Shown here piece after piece: positions 41,072 through 49,813 of a DNA stretch of 64,000 nt. The notes beneath the pieces were generated by a model. The model searched no databases, had not been told where the DNA came from, and worked only from the letters and a program-made list of their open reading frames with translations. How positions within the stretch are numbered: position 1 is the first letter of the stretch; each line of letters begins with the position of its first letter. This DNA is from CAYMZZ01 sp964395095. GTDB lineage: Bacteria; Bacteroidota; Bacteroidia; Chitinophagales; Chitinophagaceae. The translations under genes and the position numbers were made by a program. The stretch covers positions 124,001-188,000 of the forward strand of contig CAYMZZ010000002.1 in NCBI GenBank assembly GCA_964395095.1, written 5' to 3'.

Positions 41072-41656
41072 TTGTCTTCAGAATTCATACAACAAAAACT
41101 GTCCGAGAAATTTGGCGATGCGGTAACCGGCTTTTCGGTAACCCACGGCATCCTGCGCTTTGAGGCGCCGAAGGAAATGAACCTGAAAGTGTTGAATTTT
41201 TTGTACGACGATGCCGAATTGCAATTTCGCTTCCTCACGGATCTTTGTGCGGTTCATTACCCCGATCGCCAGGGCGCTGAACTGGAAGTAGTGTATCACC
41301 TGCATAATATGCCTAAGAATGTACGCCTGCGCTTTTGCGTAAGCACGCCGGTAGCCAAACCGGATGTGTATTCCGCAACAGGGCTGTTTTCATCGGCCAA
41401 CTGGATGGAAAGGGAGACCTATGATTTTTTTGGCGTCAACTTTATCGGCCATCCCAACCTGAAAAGGATTTTGAACGTAGAGGAAATGGATTATTTCCCG
41501 CTGCGCAAGGAGTTTCCGTTGGAAGACCAGAGCCGTGTGGATAAGGACGATGAGATGTTTGGCAGGGGAGGCAGTATTGGTTTTGGTACGGTGAAACAGG
41601 AGGATGCAACGGTTGTTGAATCCGACAAGTCGAACGAAGGAGAACAGATTGTATAA
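41072..41656 (+). CDS. nuoC: NADH-quinone oxidoreductase subunit C
   Basis: Peripheral-arm subunit (30-kDa). 194 residues. The signature MERETYDFFGVNFIGHPNLK and RILNVEEMDYFPLRKEFPL is present. The start seems to be TTG at 41072 because no in-frame ATG precedes the conserved N-terminus (SEFIQQKLSEKFG). It is separate from NuoD, unlike the NuoCD fusion of enterobacteria. The C-terminal tail beyond the family core is rich in charged residues. Confidence 0.93.
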   Translation: MSSEFIQQKLSEKFGDAVTGFSVTHGILRFEAPKEMNLKVLNFLYDDAELQFRFLTDLCAVHYPDRQGAELEVVYHLHNMPKNVRLRFCVSTPVAKPDVYSATGLFSSANWMERETYDFFGVNFIGHPNLKRILNVEEMDYFPLRKEFPLEDQSRVDKDDEMFGRGGSIGFGTVKQEDATVVESDKSNEGEQIV

Positions 41657-41692
41657 TGTAGCAGGGCCTGGCCCTGTGCATTTTTTTAGTAT

Positions 41693-42916
41693 ATGGCTGA
41701 ACAGCACATCAAATTACCGGAAGGCAGTATAGAGAAAACCACTACCACGCTTAACCTGGGACCCACACACCCGGCCACTCATGGTGTGATGCAGAATATC
41801 CTGGAGCTGGATGGGGAACGTATCGTTTCTGCCGATCAAACGATCGGATATATACATCGCGCCTTTGAAAAAATTGCCGAACGCCGGCCACTCTACCAGA
41901 TTACGCCGCTCACCGATCGGCTCAACTATTGTTCCTCGCCCATCAACAACATGGGCTGGCACCTCACCTGCGAAAAATTGCTGGGTGTGCAAACACCCAA
42001 GCGGGTCGATTATCTCCGCGTCATCATCATGGAACTGGCGCGCATTTCCGATCACCTGATCTGTAATTCCATCGTGGGTGTGGATAGTGGCGCCTATACG
42101 GGCTTCCTCTATGTGATGCAGTATCGTGAGCTGATCTATGAGATCTATGAAGAAGTGTGTGGCTCGCGCCTTACCACCAATATCGGTCGCATCGGTGGCT
42201 TCGAGCGCAATTTCAATGATATCGCCTTTCAAAAACTGGAGAAATTCCTGAACGAATACCCCCGGGTGCTGAAAGAATTTGAAAACCTGTTTACGCGCAA
42301 CCGCATTTTCATGGAGCGCACCATTGGTGCCGGAGCTATTACCGCGGAAAGGGCATTGAACTATGGTTTCACCGGCCCCAACCTGCGTGCAGCGGGTGTA
42401 GACTATGATGTGCGCGTGGCCAACCCTTATAGCAGTTACGAAGATTTTCAATTCGAAATTCCGGTAGGTACCACGGGCGATTGTTACGATCGCTTCCTGG
42501 TTCGTAATCAGGAAATGTGGCAATCACTGTCCATCATCCGCCAGGCTTATCAGAAAGTGCAGGAGTTTAAGGGCGCTGAGGCGGAAGTGTACCATGCCGA
42601 TGTGCCGGAATACTATCTGCCCAAAAAACAGGATGTGTACACCAGCATGGAAGCACTGATCTGGCATTTCAAGATCATCATGGGTGAAATTGAAATGCCT
42701 GCGGGTGAAGTATACCATTCCGTGGAAGGCGCCAATGGTGAACTGGGATTCTATATGGTGAGCGACGGCGGCAGAACGCCCTATCGCCTGCATTTCCGTA
42801 GACCCTGCTTTATCTATTACCAGGCTTATGAGGAACTGATCAAGGGATCGATGCTGAGCGACGCGATCATTGTGATGAGCAGCCTGAATTTGATTGCGGG
42901 AGAGATGGATGCGTGA
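41693..42916 (+). CDS. nuoD: NADH-quinone oxidoreductase subunit D
   Basis: The 49-kDa subunit, which forms the quinone site with NuoB. 407 residues. Motifs: TLNLGPTHPATHGVMQNI, YIHRAFEKIAERRPLYQ, RIGGFERNF, GANGELGFYMVSDGG and HFRRPCFIYYQAYEELIKGS. Normal length. The gene is followed directly by a repeat block. Confidence 0.97.
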   Translation: MAEQHIKLPEGSIEKTTTTLNLGPTHPATHGVMQNILELDGERIVSADQTIGYIHRAFEKIAERRPLYQITPLTDRLNYCSSPINNMGWHLTCEKLLGVQTPKRVDYLRVIIMELARISDHLICNSIVGVDSGAYTGFLYVMQYRELIYEIYEEVCGSRLTTNIGRIGGFERNFNDIAFQKLEKFLNEYPRVLKEFENLFTRNRIFMERTIGAGAITAERALNYGFTGPNLRAAGVDYDVRVANPYSSYEDFQFEIPVGTTGDCYDRFLVRNQEMWQSLSIIRQAYQKVQEFKGAEAEVYHADVPEYYLPKKQDVYTSMEALIWHFKIIMGEIEMPAGEVYHSVEGANGELGFYMVSDGGRTPYRLHFRRPCFIYYQAYEELIKGSMLSDAIIVMSSLNLIAGEMDA

Positions 42917-43050
42917 GGGAGTTTAAAGTTGAGAGTTTAAAGTTTAAAGTTGAGAGTTTAAAGTTGAAAAGTAAAAGAACAAATACTAATTCCAAACCTT
43001 AAACCCTAAACCTTAAACCCTAAACCAAATGTATAAAGTATAACGTATAA
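42914..43050. repeat. Palindromic repeat between nuoD and nuoE
   Basis: Left half of GAGTTTAAAGTTGAGAGTTTAAAG units (42919-42968) beginning at the nuoD stop; right half of CCTTAAACCCTAAACC units (42997-43025), then ACGTATAAC units up to the nuoE ATG. Confidence 0.75.
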
Positions 43051-43051
43051 C

Positions 43052-43558
43052 ATGAACAAATTTTCCGATTCAAAGCTTCAGGAAGTGCAACAAATCATTG
43101 CACGCTACCCGGAAGGGAAGCAGAAAAGTGCTTTGCTTCCCGTGTTGCACCTCGCTCAGCAGGAATTTGGTGGCTGGCTCGATGTGCCGGTGATGGATTA
43201 TGTGGCTTCACTCCTCAACCTGCAGCCAATTGAAGTATATGAAGTGGCGAGTTTCTACTCCATGTATAACCTGAAACCCGTGGGCCGCTATATGTTTGAA
43301 GTGTGCCAAACGGGTCCCTGCATGCTGCGTGGCAGCGACGACATCATCGCCTATATTGGCGAGAAGCTGGGCATTAAACCTGGAGAAACCACAGCCGACG
43401 GGATGTTTACGCTGAAGACGGTAGAATGCCTGGGCGCCTGTGGCTATGCACCCATGCTGCAACTGGGAAAAAATTATCGGGAACACCTGACTCCCGCCAA
43501 AGTGGATGAGATCATTGAGCAGTGCCGGCGTGAGGCGAATCAAATGACGAATAACTAA
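43052..43558 (+). CDS. nuoE: NADH-quinone oxidoreductase subunit E
   Basis: 24-kDa subunit with a [2Fe-2S] cluster (N1a). 168 residues. Its four cysteines are C85, C90 (EVCQTGPCMLRG) and C126, C130 (ECLGACGYAP). Normal length. The next two genes are not complex I subunits. Confidence 0.96.
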   Translation: MNKFSDSKLQEVQQIIARYPEGKQKSALLPVLHLAQQEFGGWLDVPVMDYVASLLNLQPIEVYEVASFYSMYNLKPVGRYMFEVCQTGPCMLRGSDDIIAYIGEKLGIKPGETTADGMFTLKTVECLGACGYAPMLQLGKNYREHLTPAKVDEIIEQCRREANQMTNN

Positions 43559-43569
43559 AGCCTTTGTAT

Positions 43570-44025
43570 ATGAAATCTGCTTTGTTCTCCCTGCTGGCGG
43601 CCGTATTGATGCTGGCCTGCAATAATGAGAAATCCGGAGATGAGGTGAAAAAGGATCCCGAAATGACGGATGCGGGTAAGAAAGAGGCTCCGGATGGCAG
43701 CACCGCCCAGAATTCACTGGATGTGGTGGGCACTTACAAGGGCGTGGTACCCTGTGCCGACTGCGAAGGAATTGAAACCAGCGTGATGTTGCATGCCGAT
43801 AATACTTATATGCTGCACACCAGCTACCTGGGTAAATCGGGTGGCAAGGGGCTCGATCTGAATGGAAACTATAAATGGATCGATGGCTTTACCATCGAAC
43901 TGGAAGGCGTAACCAATGCGCCCTCCCGGTATTTTGTGTCGGAAAATAAACTTATCCAGCTCGATATGCAGGGTAAGCGTATTGAGGGAGAACTGGCCGA
44001 AAAATATGTGTTGACCAAGCAATAA
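43570..44025 (+). CDS. NlpE-like lipoprotein
   Basis: 151 residues from the ATG at 43570 (a TTG two codons earlier is less likely). Lipoprotein signal with LMLACNN (C17), a charged linker, then an NlpE N-terminal-like domain: VGTYKGVVPCADCEGIETSV with a CxxC pair (C62, C65) and the beta-strand motif LHADNTYMLHTSYLG. In other bacteria NlpE senses envelope or copper stress; this role is not proven here. It starts 11 bp after nuoE and precedes another small secreted protein, both inside the nuo cluster. Confidence 0.8.
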   Translation: MKSALFSLLAAVLMLACNNEKSGDEVKKDPEMTDAGKKEAPDGSTAQNSLDVVGTYKGVVPCADCEGIETSVMLHADNTYMLHTSYLGKSGGKGLDLNGNYKWIDGFTIELEGVTNAPSRYFVSENKLIQLDMQGKRIEGELAEKYVLTKQ

Positions 44026-44029
44026 ACCC

Positions 44030-44455
44030 ATGCGCCTGCTACTGGTTCTGATTGGTTCAGTGTTGTTGCAAACAGCAAAGGCGCAGGATGATACAGTGGC
44101 GCTGCGGGAAGCCATTTTGCGGCTCGACCAGGCACTGCTGAACCAGGATAGTGTGGCGCTCGACCAATTGCTCGATGGAAAACTAAGTTTTGGACACAGC
44201 AATGGCTGGGTACAAACCAAGGAGCAGGTTTGGAGCGATTTCAGGGAAGGACGGTTAAAATACCTCGGCCTGGCCACAGAGGAAATCAAGATTTTGCAGA
44301 CGGGAAAGGAGCTGGCCACCGTAACCATGAAGGTGCAGGCAAAAGGTAAACTAAAGGATAAAGAATTTGAACTGAAGCTGACGGTAATGCAGGTTTGGAA
44401 AAAAGATAAGAAGGGCTGGCAATTATTTGCCAGGCAAAGCACGAAGATTGACTAA
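44030..44455 (+). CDS. Secreted NTF2-like (DUF4440/SnoaL-type) protein
   Basis: 141 residues with a signal peptide (LLLVLIGSVLLQTAKAQ) and an NTF2-like fold: the helix ALREAILRLDQALLNQDSVALDQLL, the strand DGKLSFGHSNGWVQTKEQVW, and a C-terminal TVMQVWKKDKKGWQLFARQ. Proteins of this kind are small-molecule-binding or scaffold domains. It follows the NlpE-like gene by 4 bp and precedes nuoF by 43 bp. Its role, if any, in complex I biogenesis is unknown. Confidence 0.75.
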   Translation: MRLLLVLIGSVLLQTAKAQDDTVALREAILRLDQALLNQDSVALDQLLDGKLSFGHSNGWVQTKEQVWSDFREGRLKYLGLATEEIKILQTGKELATVTMKVQAKGKLKDKEFELKLTVMQVWKKDKKGWQLFARQSTKID

Positions 44456-44498
44456 ATAAAAGCAGAACGGATAACGCATAACGAACAACTAATTGTCC

Positions 44499-45842
44499 AT
44501 GTCAAGAAAACTATTACTGGAAAAAGCACATGTGGAGAATATCCGGTATTATGATGTGTACCGAAGGGAAGGTGGATACCGGAGCGTGGAAAAGGCCTTA
44601 AAGAGCATGGCTCCCGATGCGGTGGTGGAAGAAGTAAAGAAGAGTGGCCTGCGCGGCAGGGGTGGTGCGGGCTTTCCCACCGGTATGAAATGGAGTTTTC
44701 TGGCCAAGCCCGAAGGCGTTCCCCGTTACCTGGTGGTGAATGCCGATGAATCGGAGCCCGGCACTTTCAAGGATCGCTACCTGATGGAATTTATCCCTCA
44801 CCTGTTGATAGAGGGTATGATCGTTTCTTCCTTCGCCCTCGGTTCCAATCGCTCCTATATCTATATCCGGGGCGAATACTGGTGGATCGTCGACATTCTG
44901 GAACAGGCCATTGAGGAAGCGCGCAACAACGGATGGCTGGGGAAAAATATACAGGGTTCCGGATTTGATTGCGAAATATATGTGCATCGTGGTGCGGGCG
45001 CTTATATCTGTGGCGAAGAAACCGCGCTCATCGAATCGCTCGAAGGCAAACGTGGTAACCCGCGCATCAAACCGCCGTTCCCCGCGGTAAAAGGCGTATG
45101 GGATTGCCCAACCGTGGTAAACAATGTGGAAACCATCGCCGCCGTGGTCCCCATCATCAACGAGGGTGGTGAAGAATATGCAAAGATTGGTGTGGGCAAG
45201 AGCACGGGTACCAAGTTGATTTCCGCCTGCGGCAATATCAACAAGCCCGGTGTGTATGAAATTGATATGACCATTTCGGTGGAAGAGTTCATCTTCAGCG
45301 ATCAATATTGCGGCGGTATCCCTAACGGCAAGCGGCTCAAAGCCTGTATTCCCGGTGGTTCATCCGTGCCCATTCTGCCGGCCAACCTCTTGTTGAAAAC
45401 AGCAAAGGGCGAAACCCGCTATATGAACTACGAAAGCCTTAGCGATGGTGGATTTGCTACCGGCTCCATGATGGGTTCCGGTGGATTTATTGTGTTGGAT
45501 GAAGACCAGTGCGTGGTGAAACATACCTATACGCTGGCGCGCTTTTATCGTCATGAAAGCTGTGGCCAGTGCTCTCCCTGCCGCGAAGGCACGGGTTGGA
45601 TGGAGAAATTATTGCTGCGCCTCGATAAAGGCCAGGGCAAAATGAGCGATATCGATCTGCTATGGGATATCCAAAGCAAGATCGAAGGCAATACCATTTG
45701 TCCGCTGGGCGATGCGGCAGCCTGGCCCGTAGCGGCAGCCATACGCCATTTTCGGGATGAGTTTGAATGGCACGTAACGAATGCGCAGGAAGCGCAGGTG
45801 AGGAATTTTGGTTTGGCGCATTATGCTGAGCCAGTTGTTTAG
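44499..45842 (+). CDS. nuoF: NADH-quinone oxidoreductase subunit F
   Basis: 51-kDa subunit that binds NADH, FMN and cluster N3. 447 residues from the ATG at 44499. FMN/NADH site: GLRGRGGAGFPTGMKWSF, VNADESEPGTFKDR. Cluster: ESCGQCSPCREGTGWM and the fourth cysteine in NTICPLGDAAAWP. The last codons are repeat-like and the stop lies at the edge of a GTTTAGAG repeat. Confidence 0.97.
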   Translation: MSRKLLLEKAHVENIRYYDVYRREGGYRSVEKALKSMAPDAVVEEVKKSGLRGRGGAGFPTGMKWSFLAKPEGVPRYLVVNADESEPGTFKDRYLMEFIPHLLIEGMIVSSFALGSNRSYIYIRGEYWWIVDILEQAIEEARNNGWLGKNIQGSGFDCEIYVHRGAGAYICGEETALIESLEGKRGNPRIKPPFPAVKGVWDCPTVVNNVETIAAVVPIINEGGEEYAKIGVGKSTGTKLISACGNINKPGVYEIDMTISVEEFIFSDQYCGGIPNGKRLKACIPGGSSVPILPANLLLKTAKGETRYMNYESLSDGGFATGSMMGSGGFIVLDEDQCVVKHTYTLARFYRHESCGQCSPCREGTGWMEKLLLRLDKGQGKMSDIDLLWDIQSKIEGNTICPLGDAAAWPVAAAIRHFRDEFEWHVTNAQEAQVRNFGLAHYAEPVV

Positions 45843-45916
45843 AGTTTAAAGTTTAGGGTTTAAAGTTTAAAGTACGTCACAAATTAAACCTTAAACCCTA
45901 AACCTTAAACCAAACA
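45838..45916. repeat. Palindromic repeat between nuoF and nuoG
   Basis: Left: GTTTAGAGTTTAAAGTTTAGGG units (45838-45873) overlapping the nuoF stop. Right: the complement, ATTAAACCTTAAACCCTAAACC (45884-45910). Confidence 0.75.
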
Positions 45917-45942
45917 ACGATTTGGAACTAACATAGCATTAA

Positions 45943-47064
45943 ATGAATAGACGCATGTCTGACAATGTGCAATTATTTAAGGTAACCATCGACAACATAA
46001 CGGTGGAAGTGGCGCCGGGAACCACCATCCTGATGGCGGCCCGCCAGATTGGTGGCGATGTAACGCCGCCGGCCATGTGCTTCTATAGCAAGCTGCAGGG
46101 CAGCGGTGGTAAATGCCGCACCTGCCTGGTAGAAGTGAGCAAGGGTTCGGAAAAGGATCCCCGCCCCATGCCCAAGCTGGTGGCCAGTTGCCGTACCACG
46201 GTTATGGATGGCATGGAGGTAAAGAATATCACCAGCCAGCGTGTGCTCGATGCCCGTGCCGGCGTTACGGAATTCCTGCTACTCAACCATCCGCTTGATT
46301 GCCCCATCTGCGACCAGGCCGGAGAATGTCACCTGCAGGACCTGAGTTATGAGCACGGCAAGGAAGGTACCCGCTACGAATTCACCCGCCGCACTTTTGT
46401 AAAGGAAGATATCGGTCCCTATATTCAATTGCACATGACCCGCTGCATCCTTTGCTATCGCTGCACTTATGTGGCCGATCAGCTCACTGATAATCGGGTG
46501 CACGGGATACTGGATCGCGGCGACCATGCGGAGATATCGACTTATATTTCCAAAGCCATCGATAACGATTTTAGCGGCAACATGATTGATGTGTGCCCGG
46601 TTGGTGCTTTAACCGACAAGACCTTCCGCTTCAAAAACCGGGTATGGTTTACCAAACCGGTGGATGCGCATCGCGACTGTCCGACCTGCTCAGGTAAAGT
46701 GACGCTTTGGTTCCGTGGCGATGAAGTGCTGCGCGTAACTGCCCGCAAAGATGAATGGGGTGAAGTGCAGAGCTATGATGGTAAACCCGGCTGGATCTGC
46801 AATACCTGCCGCTTCGATAAAAAGGAGATGAAGGATTGGGTGATTGAAGGACCCACGAAAGTGAATCGTCATTCCGTTATTTCGGCCAATCACTACGAGA
46901 AGGGAATTAAACCGGCTGAAACTGTAGCCCGGGTAATGGGCGGAAGAAACCCCAAGCTGCTGATGGATATACATGATGTGAGTGATGTAAACGATCCTTC
47001 GGTTGACCTGAGCAAGATCAATGGCCCCGCTACCGGTGCCACATTTACGACCAAGCCCAAATAA
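45943..47064 (+). CDS. nuoG: NADH-quinone oxidoreductase subunit G, short form
   Basis: 75-kDa subunit of complex I in a short form of 373 residues (an alternative ATG at 45955 gives 369), against roughly 800-900 in E. coli. It has the N-terminal [2Fe-2S] ferredoxin domain (GGKCRTCLVEV), the His/Cys N5 site (HPLDCPICDQAGECHLQDLS) and the N4 site (CILCYRCTYVA, IDVCPVGALTDKTFRF). It stops soon after HRDCPTCSGKV and WICNTCRFDKKEM, so most of the molybdopterin-oxidoreductase-like domain is missing. There is no frameshift, so this looks like a lineage-specific truncation. Confidence 0.93.
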   Translation: MNRRMSDNVQLFKVTIDNITVEVAPGTTILMAARQIGGDVTPPAMCFYSKLQGSGGKCRTCLVEVSKGSEKDPRPMPKLVASCRTTVMDGMEVKNITSQRVLDARAGVTEFLLLNHPLDCPICDQAGECHLQDLSYEHGKEGTRYEFTRRTFVKEDIGPYIQLHMTRCILCYRCTYVADQLTDNRVHGILDRGDHAEISTYISKAIDNDFSGNMIDVCPVGALTDKTFRFKNRVWFTKPVDAHRDCPTCSGKVTLWFRGDEVLRVTARKDEWGEVQSYDGKPGWICNTCRFDKKEMKDWVIEGPTKVNRHSVISANHYEKGIKPAETVARVMGGRNPKLLMDIHDVSDVNDPSVDLSKINGPATGATFTTKPK

Positions 47065-47070
47065 GCGACT

Positions 47071-48132
47071 ATGTTATTCTTACAAATAGACTGGACATTT
47101 ATTCTGGAGAAACTACTGCTGGTGGGCGCCATCGTTTCGCTCTCCATGCTGGTGGCGATGTATGCCACTTATGGCGAGCGCAAAGTGGCGGCCTGGCTGC
47201 AGGATCGTATCGGCCCCAACCGTGCAGGTCCTTTTGGGCTGCTGCAACCCCTGGCCGACGGAGGTAAGCTTTTCTTCAAGGAAGAGATCATTCCGGCTGT
47301 TTCCAACAAATTTCTCTTTGTACTCGGGCCCATGCTGGCCATGGTTACCGCACTGGTGACCAGCGCCGTCATTCCCTGGAGTTCGCCGCTGCATCTGTTC
47401 GATCGTGATATTTCCCTGCAGGTGGCTGATCCCAATATCGGCATCCTCTTCGTGTTTGGTGTAGTGAGTATGGGTGTGTATGGCATCATGATCGGTGGCT
47501 GGGCTTCGAACAACAAGTTTTCCCTGCTCGCGGGTATCCGGGGCGCCTCCCAAATGGTGTCGTACGAATTACCCATGGGTCTCGCACTCCTCGCCCTGCT
47601 CTTTCTGGTAGGCGACCTTCGCATGAGCAGCATCGTGAGCAACCAGGTGGGTTCGGGTGCCTTCAACTGGCATATCTGGTACCAGCCTATCGGCTTCCTG
47701 ATCTTTTTCATCTGTGCGTTGGCCGAGTGTAACCGCACACCTTTCGACCTGCCGGAAGCCGAGAACGAACTGAACTTTGGTTATCATCAGGAATATTCAT
47801 CCATGAAGCTGGGCTTTTACCTCTTCGCGGAATATATCAATATGTTCATGAGTGGTGTCATCATGTCCACGCTTTATTTCGGTGGCTATGATATTCCCTT
47901 TGTGGATGAAAGCACGCTGGGATGGAATCAGAACCTGCTGGCTTTGCTCGGCTTCGTTACGCTGATGCTGAAATCATTCCTGTTTGTATTCGTATTTATG
48001 TGGATCCGCTGGACCATCCCGCGCTTCCGCTACGATCAGTTGATGAAACTGGGATGGACCAAGCTGATTCCGCTGGCATTGATTAATATGGTGCTGACGG
48101 CGGCGTTGGCGTTGTGGTTGAATAATAAGTAA
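47071..48132 (+). CDS. nuoH: NADH-quinone oxidoreductase subunit H
   Basis: Membrane subunit that forms part of the quinone chamber (ND1 homologue). 353 residues, about eight helices. Motifs: RIGPNRAGPFGLLQPLADGG, KFSLLAGIRGASQMVSYELPM, LAECNRTPFDLPEAENELN. It lies 6 bp after nuoG. The final codons (ACGGCGGCGTTGGCGTTGTGG) shift to G-ending forms before the repeat block. Confidence 0.96.
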   Translation: MLFLQIDWTFILEKLLLVGAIVSLSMLVAMYATYGERKVAAWLQDRIGPNRAGPFGLLQPLADGGKLFFKEEIIPAVSNKFLFVLGPMLAMVTALVTSAVIPWSSPLHLFDRDISLQVADPNIGILFVFGVVSMGVYGIMIGGWASNNKFSLLAGIRGASQMVSYELPMGLALLALLFLVGDLRMSSIVSNQVGSGAFNWHIWYQPIGFLIFFICALAECNRTPFDLPEAENELNFGYHQEYSSMKLGFYLFAEYINMFMSGVIMSTLYFGGYDIPFVDESTLGWNQNLLALLGFVTLMLKSFLFVFVFMWIRWTIPRFRYDQLMKLGWTKLIPLALINMVLTAALALWLNNK

Positions 48133-48275
48133 TACGTATTACGTAGTACGTACTACGTTTTTGGTTGAAAGTTTAGGGTTTAAAGTTTAACGTGAAGTGA
48201 CTCTATTACAACCTTAAACTTTAAACCCTAAACCTTAAACCCAACGTAATACGTAGAACGTAAAACGTGCAACGT
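48131..48275. repeat. Palindromic repeat between nuoH and nuoI
   Basis: TACGTATTACGTAGTACGT units (48133-48160) and GTTTAGGGTTTAAAG units (48171-48189), then the complements CCTTAAACTTTAAACCC (48212-48240) and ACGTAATACGTAGAACGT units (48244-48272). Confidence 0.75.
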
Positions 48276-48278
48276 CCC

Positions 48279-48286
48279 TATATTTG
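48279..48286 (+). promoter_or_regulatory. Internal -7 element TATATTTG before nuoI
   Basis: Exact TAnnTTTG 32 bp before the nuoI ATG, right after the palindromic repeat. It suggests a separate start of transcription for nuoI-N. Confidence 0.5.
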
Positions 48287-48318
48287 CGAAACTCTAAAAA
48301 CCCTTTGGGTAAACTAAT

Positions 48319-48846
48319 ATGCAATTGACATCCAGAGCGAAACAGGTAGACCGGCGGCCCATGAACTGGGTAGAGCGGCTCTATTTGGTGAATATTGCCA
48401 AAGGAATGATGATCACCCTTTCGCATTTGTTCAAGCGTAAGGCTACTATCAAGTATCCGGAAGAGAAAAGAACTTTCTCCAAGGTATTCCGTGGCCTGCA
48501 CATTTTGAACCGCGATGAGGAAGGACGTGAGCGTTGCACCGCCTGCGGCCTTTGCGCGGTAGCCTGCCCTGCGGAAGCCATCACCATGGAAGCGGCCGAG
48601 CGGCAGCCCGGCGAGGAGCACCTGTACCGCGAGGAGAAATATGCCGCCAAGTATGAGATCAACATGCTGCGCTGCATATTCTGTGGTTATTGCGAAGAAG
48701 CCTGTCCCAAGGACGCGATCTATCTGTCGCAGACCTTTGCGCCGGCCAACTACGGAAGAGAAGGATTTATATATAAGAAAGAGGATATGCTGATTCCTGA
48801 TCCCAAAACGGATCCGGAAGGATACCGGAAAGCGAAGGGTGAATAG
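48319..48846 (+). CDS. nuoI: NADH-quinone oxidoreductase subunit I
   Basis: 23-kDa subunit with two [4Fe-4S] clusters (N6a, N6b). 175 residues. Cluster motifs: CTACGLCAVACPAEAI and CIFCGYCEEACPKDAI. Normal length with a basic C-terminus. Confidence 0.96.
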   Translation: MQLTSRAKQVDRRPMNWVERLYLVNIAKGMMITLSHLFKRKATIKYPEEKRTFSKVFRGLHILNRDEEGRERCTACGLCAVACPAEAITMEAAERQPGEEHLYREEKYAAKYEINMLRCIFCGYCEEACPKDAIYLSQTFAPANYGREGFIYKKEDMLIPDPKTDPEGYRKAKGE

Positions 48847-48913
48847 GCGGGCTGCATAAGCTAAGCCATTCATTTTCCCTTTCCAAGAATTAAAACCAAC
48901 TGAAAAAGCATTC

Positions 48914-49414
48914 ATGAGTATCACTGAAATTCTGTTTTGGCTGCTATCGGTAATGGCCCTTTTTGGCGCCCTGATGGTGATCACCAGCCGCAATCCCGTG
49001 TACAGCGTGCTCTGGCTGATTCTTACCTTTTTCGCGATTTCCGGTCACTATATTCTGTTGAACGCGCAATTCCTTGCTGTCGTCAACATCATCGTATACG
49101 CGGGTGCCATCATGGTGCTCTTTCTCTTTGTGATCATGTTGATGAACCTTAGCAAGGATGTAGAACCCGCCCGCAACCGTTGGCTCAAGCTGGCAGGTGC
49201 CGTGGCCGGCGGATGCCTGCTCCTGGTTTTGGTGGCAGCATTCCGTGAGGCTGACCTGGATAAGCAAATGGCCCGTGTAGGTGATGGCGATATTGGCCTG
49301 GTGAAAAGCCTGGGCCGGCACCTGTTTACCACTTATGTGGTACCCTTTGAAATCGCGAGCATCCTCTTCCTGAGTGCCATGGTTGGCGCCGTGCTGATTG
49401 GAAAGAAAGAATAA
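48914..49414 (+). CDS. nuoJ: NADH-quinone oxidoreductase subunit J
   Basis: Membrane subunit (ND6 homologue). 166 residues, five helices, with VVNIIVYAGAIMVLFLFVIM typical of the family. It follows nuoI by 67 bp. Confidence 0.95.
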   Translation: MSITEILFWLLSVMALFGALMVITSRNPVYSVLWLILTFFAISGHYILLNAQFLAVVNIIVYAGAIMVLFLFVIMLMNLSKDVEPARNRWLKLAGAVAGGCLLLVLVAAFREADLDKQMARVGDGDIGLVKSLGRHLFTTYVVPFEIASILFLSAMVGAVLIGKKE

Positions 49415-49482
49415 GGGATGCCTTATTGCAAGGAAGGAAATAACGCAACAATAAAAAGACCAAACCCCATAAGAAATTAGCA

Positions 49483-49812
49483 ATGCCCATCATCTATTAT
49501 ATCTTTTTAGCCCTGGCCCTTTTTAGTATTGGGATCGTGGGGGTACTCACAAGGCGCAACGCCATCATCATTTTCATGTGTGTGGAGCTGATGCTGAATG
49601 CGGTAAACCTGCTGCTGGTAGCTTTTTCCAAAATGCATTATCAAAACGCGGTGGAGCAGGGGCTCAGCGCCGGTATTGATGGGCAGCTATTCGTGTTTTT
49701 CATTATGGTGGTAGCCGCCGCCGAAGTGAGCGTGGGACTGGCGATTATTGTAATGATGTACCGCAATATCCATTCCGTGGATGTAAACTTTTTGAACCGA
49801 CTGAAGCATTGA
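49483..49812 (+). CDS. nuoK: NADH-quinone oxidoreductase subunit K
   Basis: Membrane subunit (ND4L homologue). 109 residues, three helices. The conserved membrane glutamates lie in FMCVELMLNAVNLLLVAF and VVAAAEVSVGLAIIV. It lies 1 bp before nuoL. Confidence 0.95.
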   Translation: MPIIYYIFLALALFSIGIVGVLTRRNAIIIFMCVELMLNAVNLLLVAFSKMHYQNAVEQGLSAGIDGQLFVFFIMVVAAAEVSVGLAIIVMMYRNIHSVDVNFLNRLKH

Positions 49813-49813
49813 T

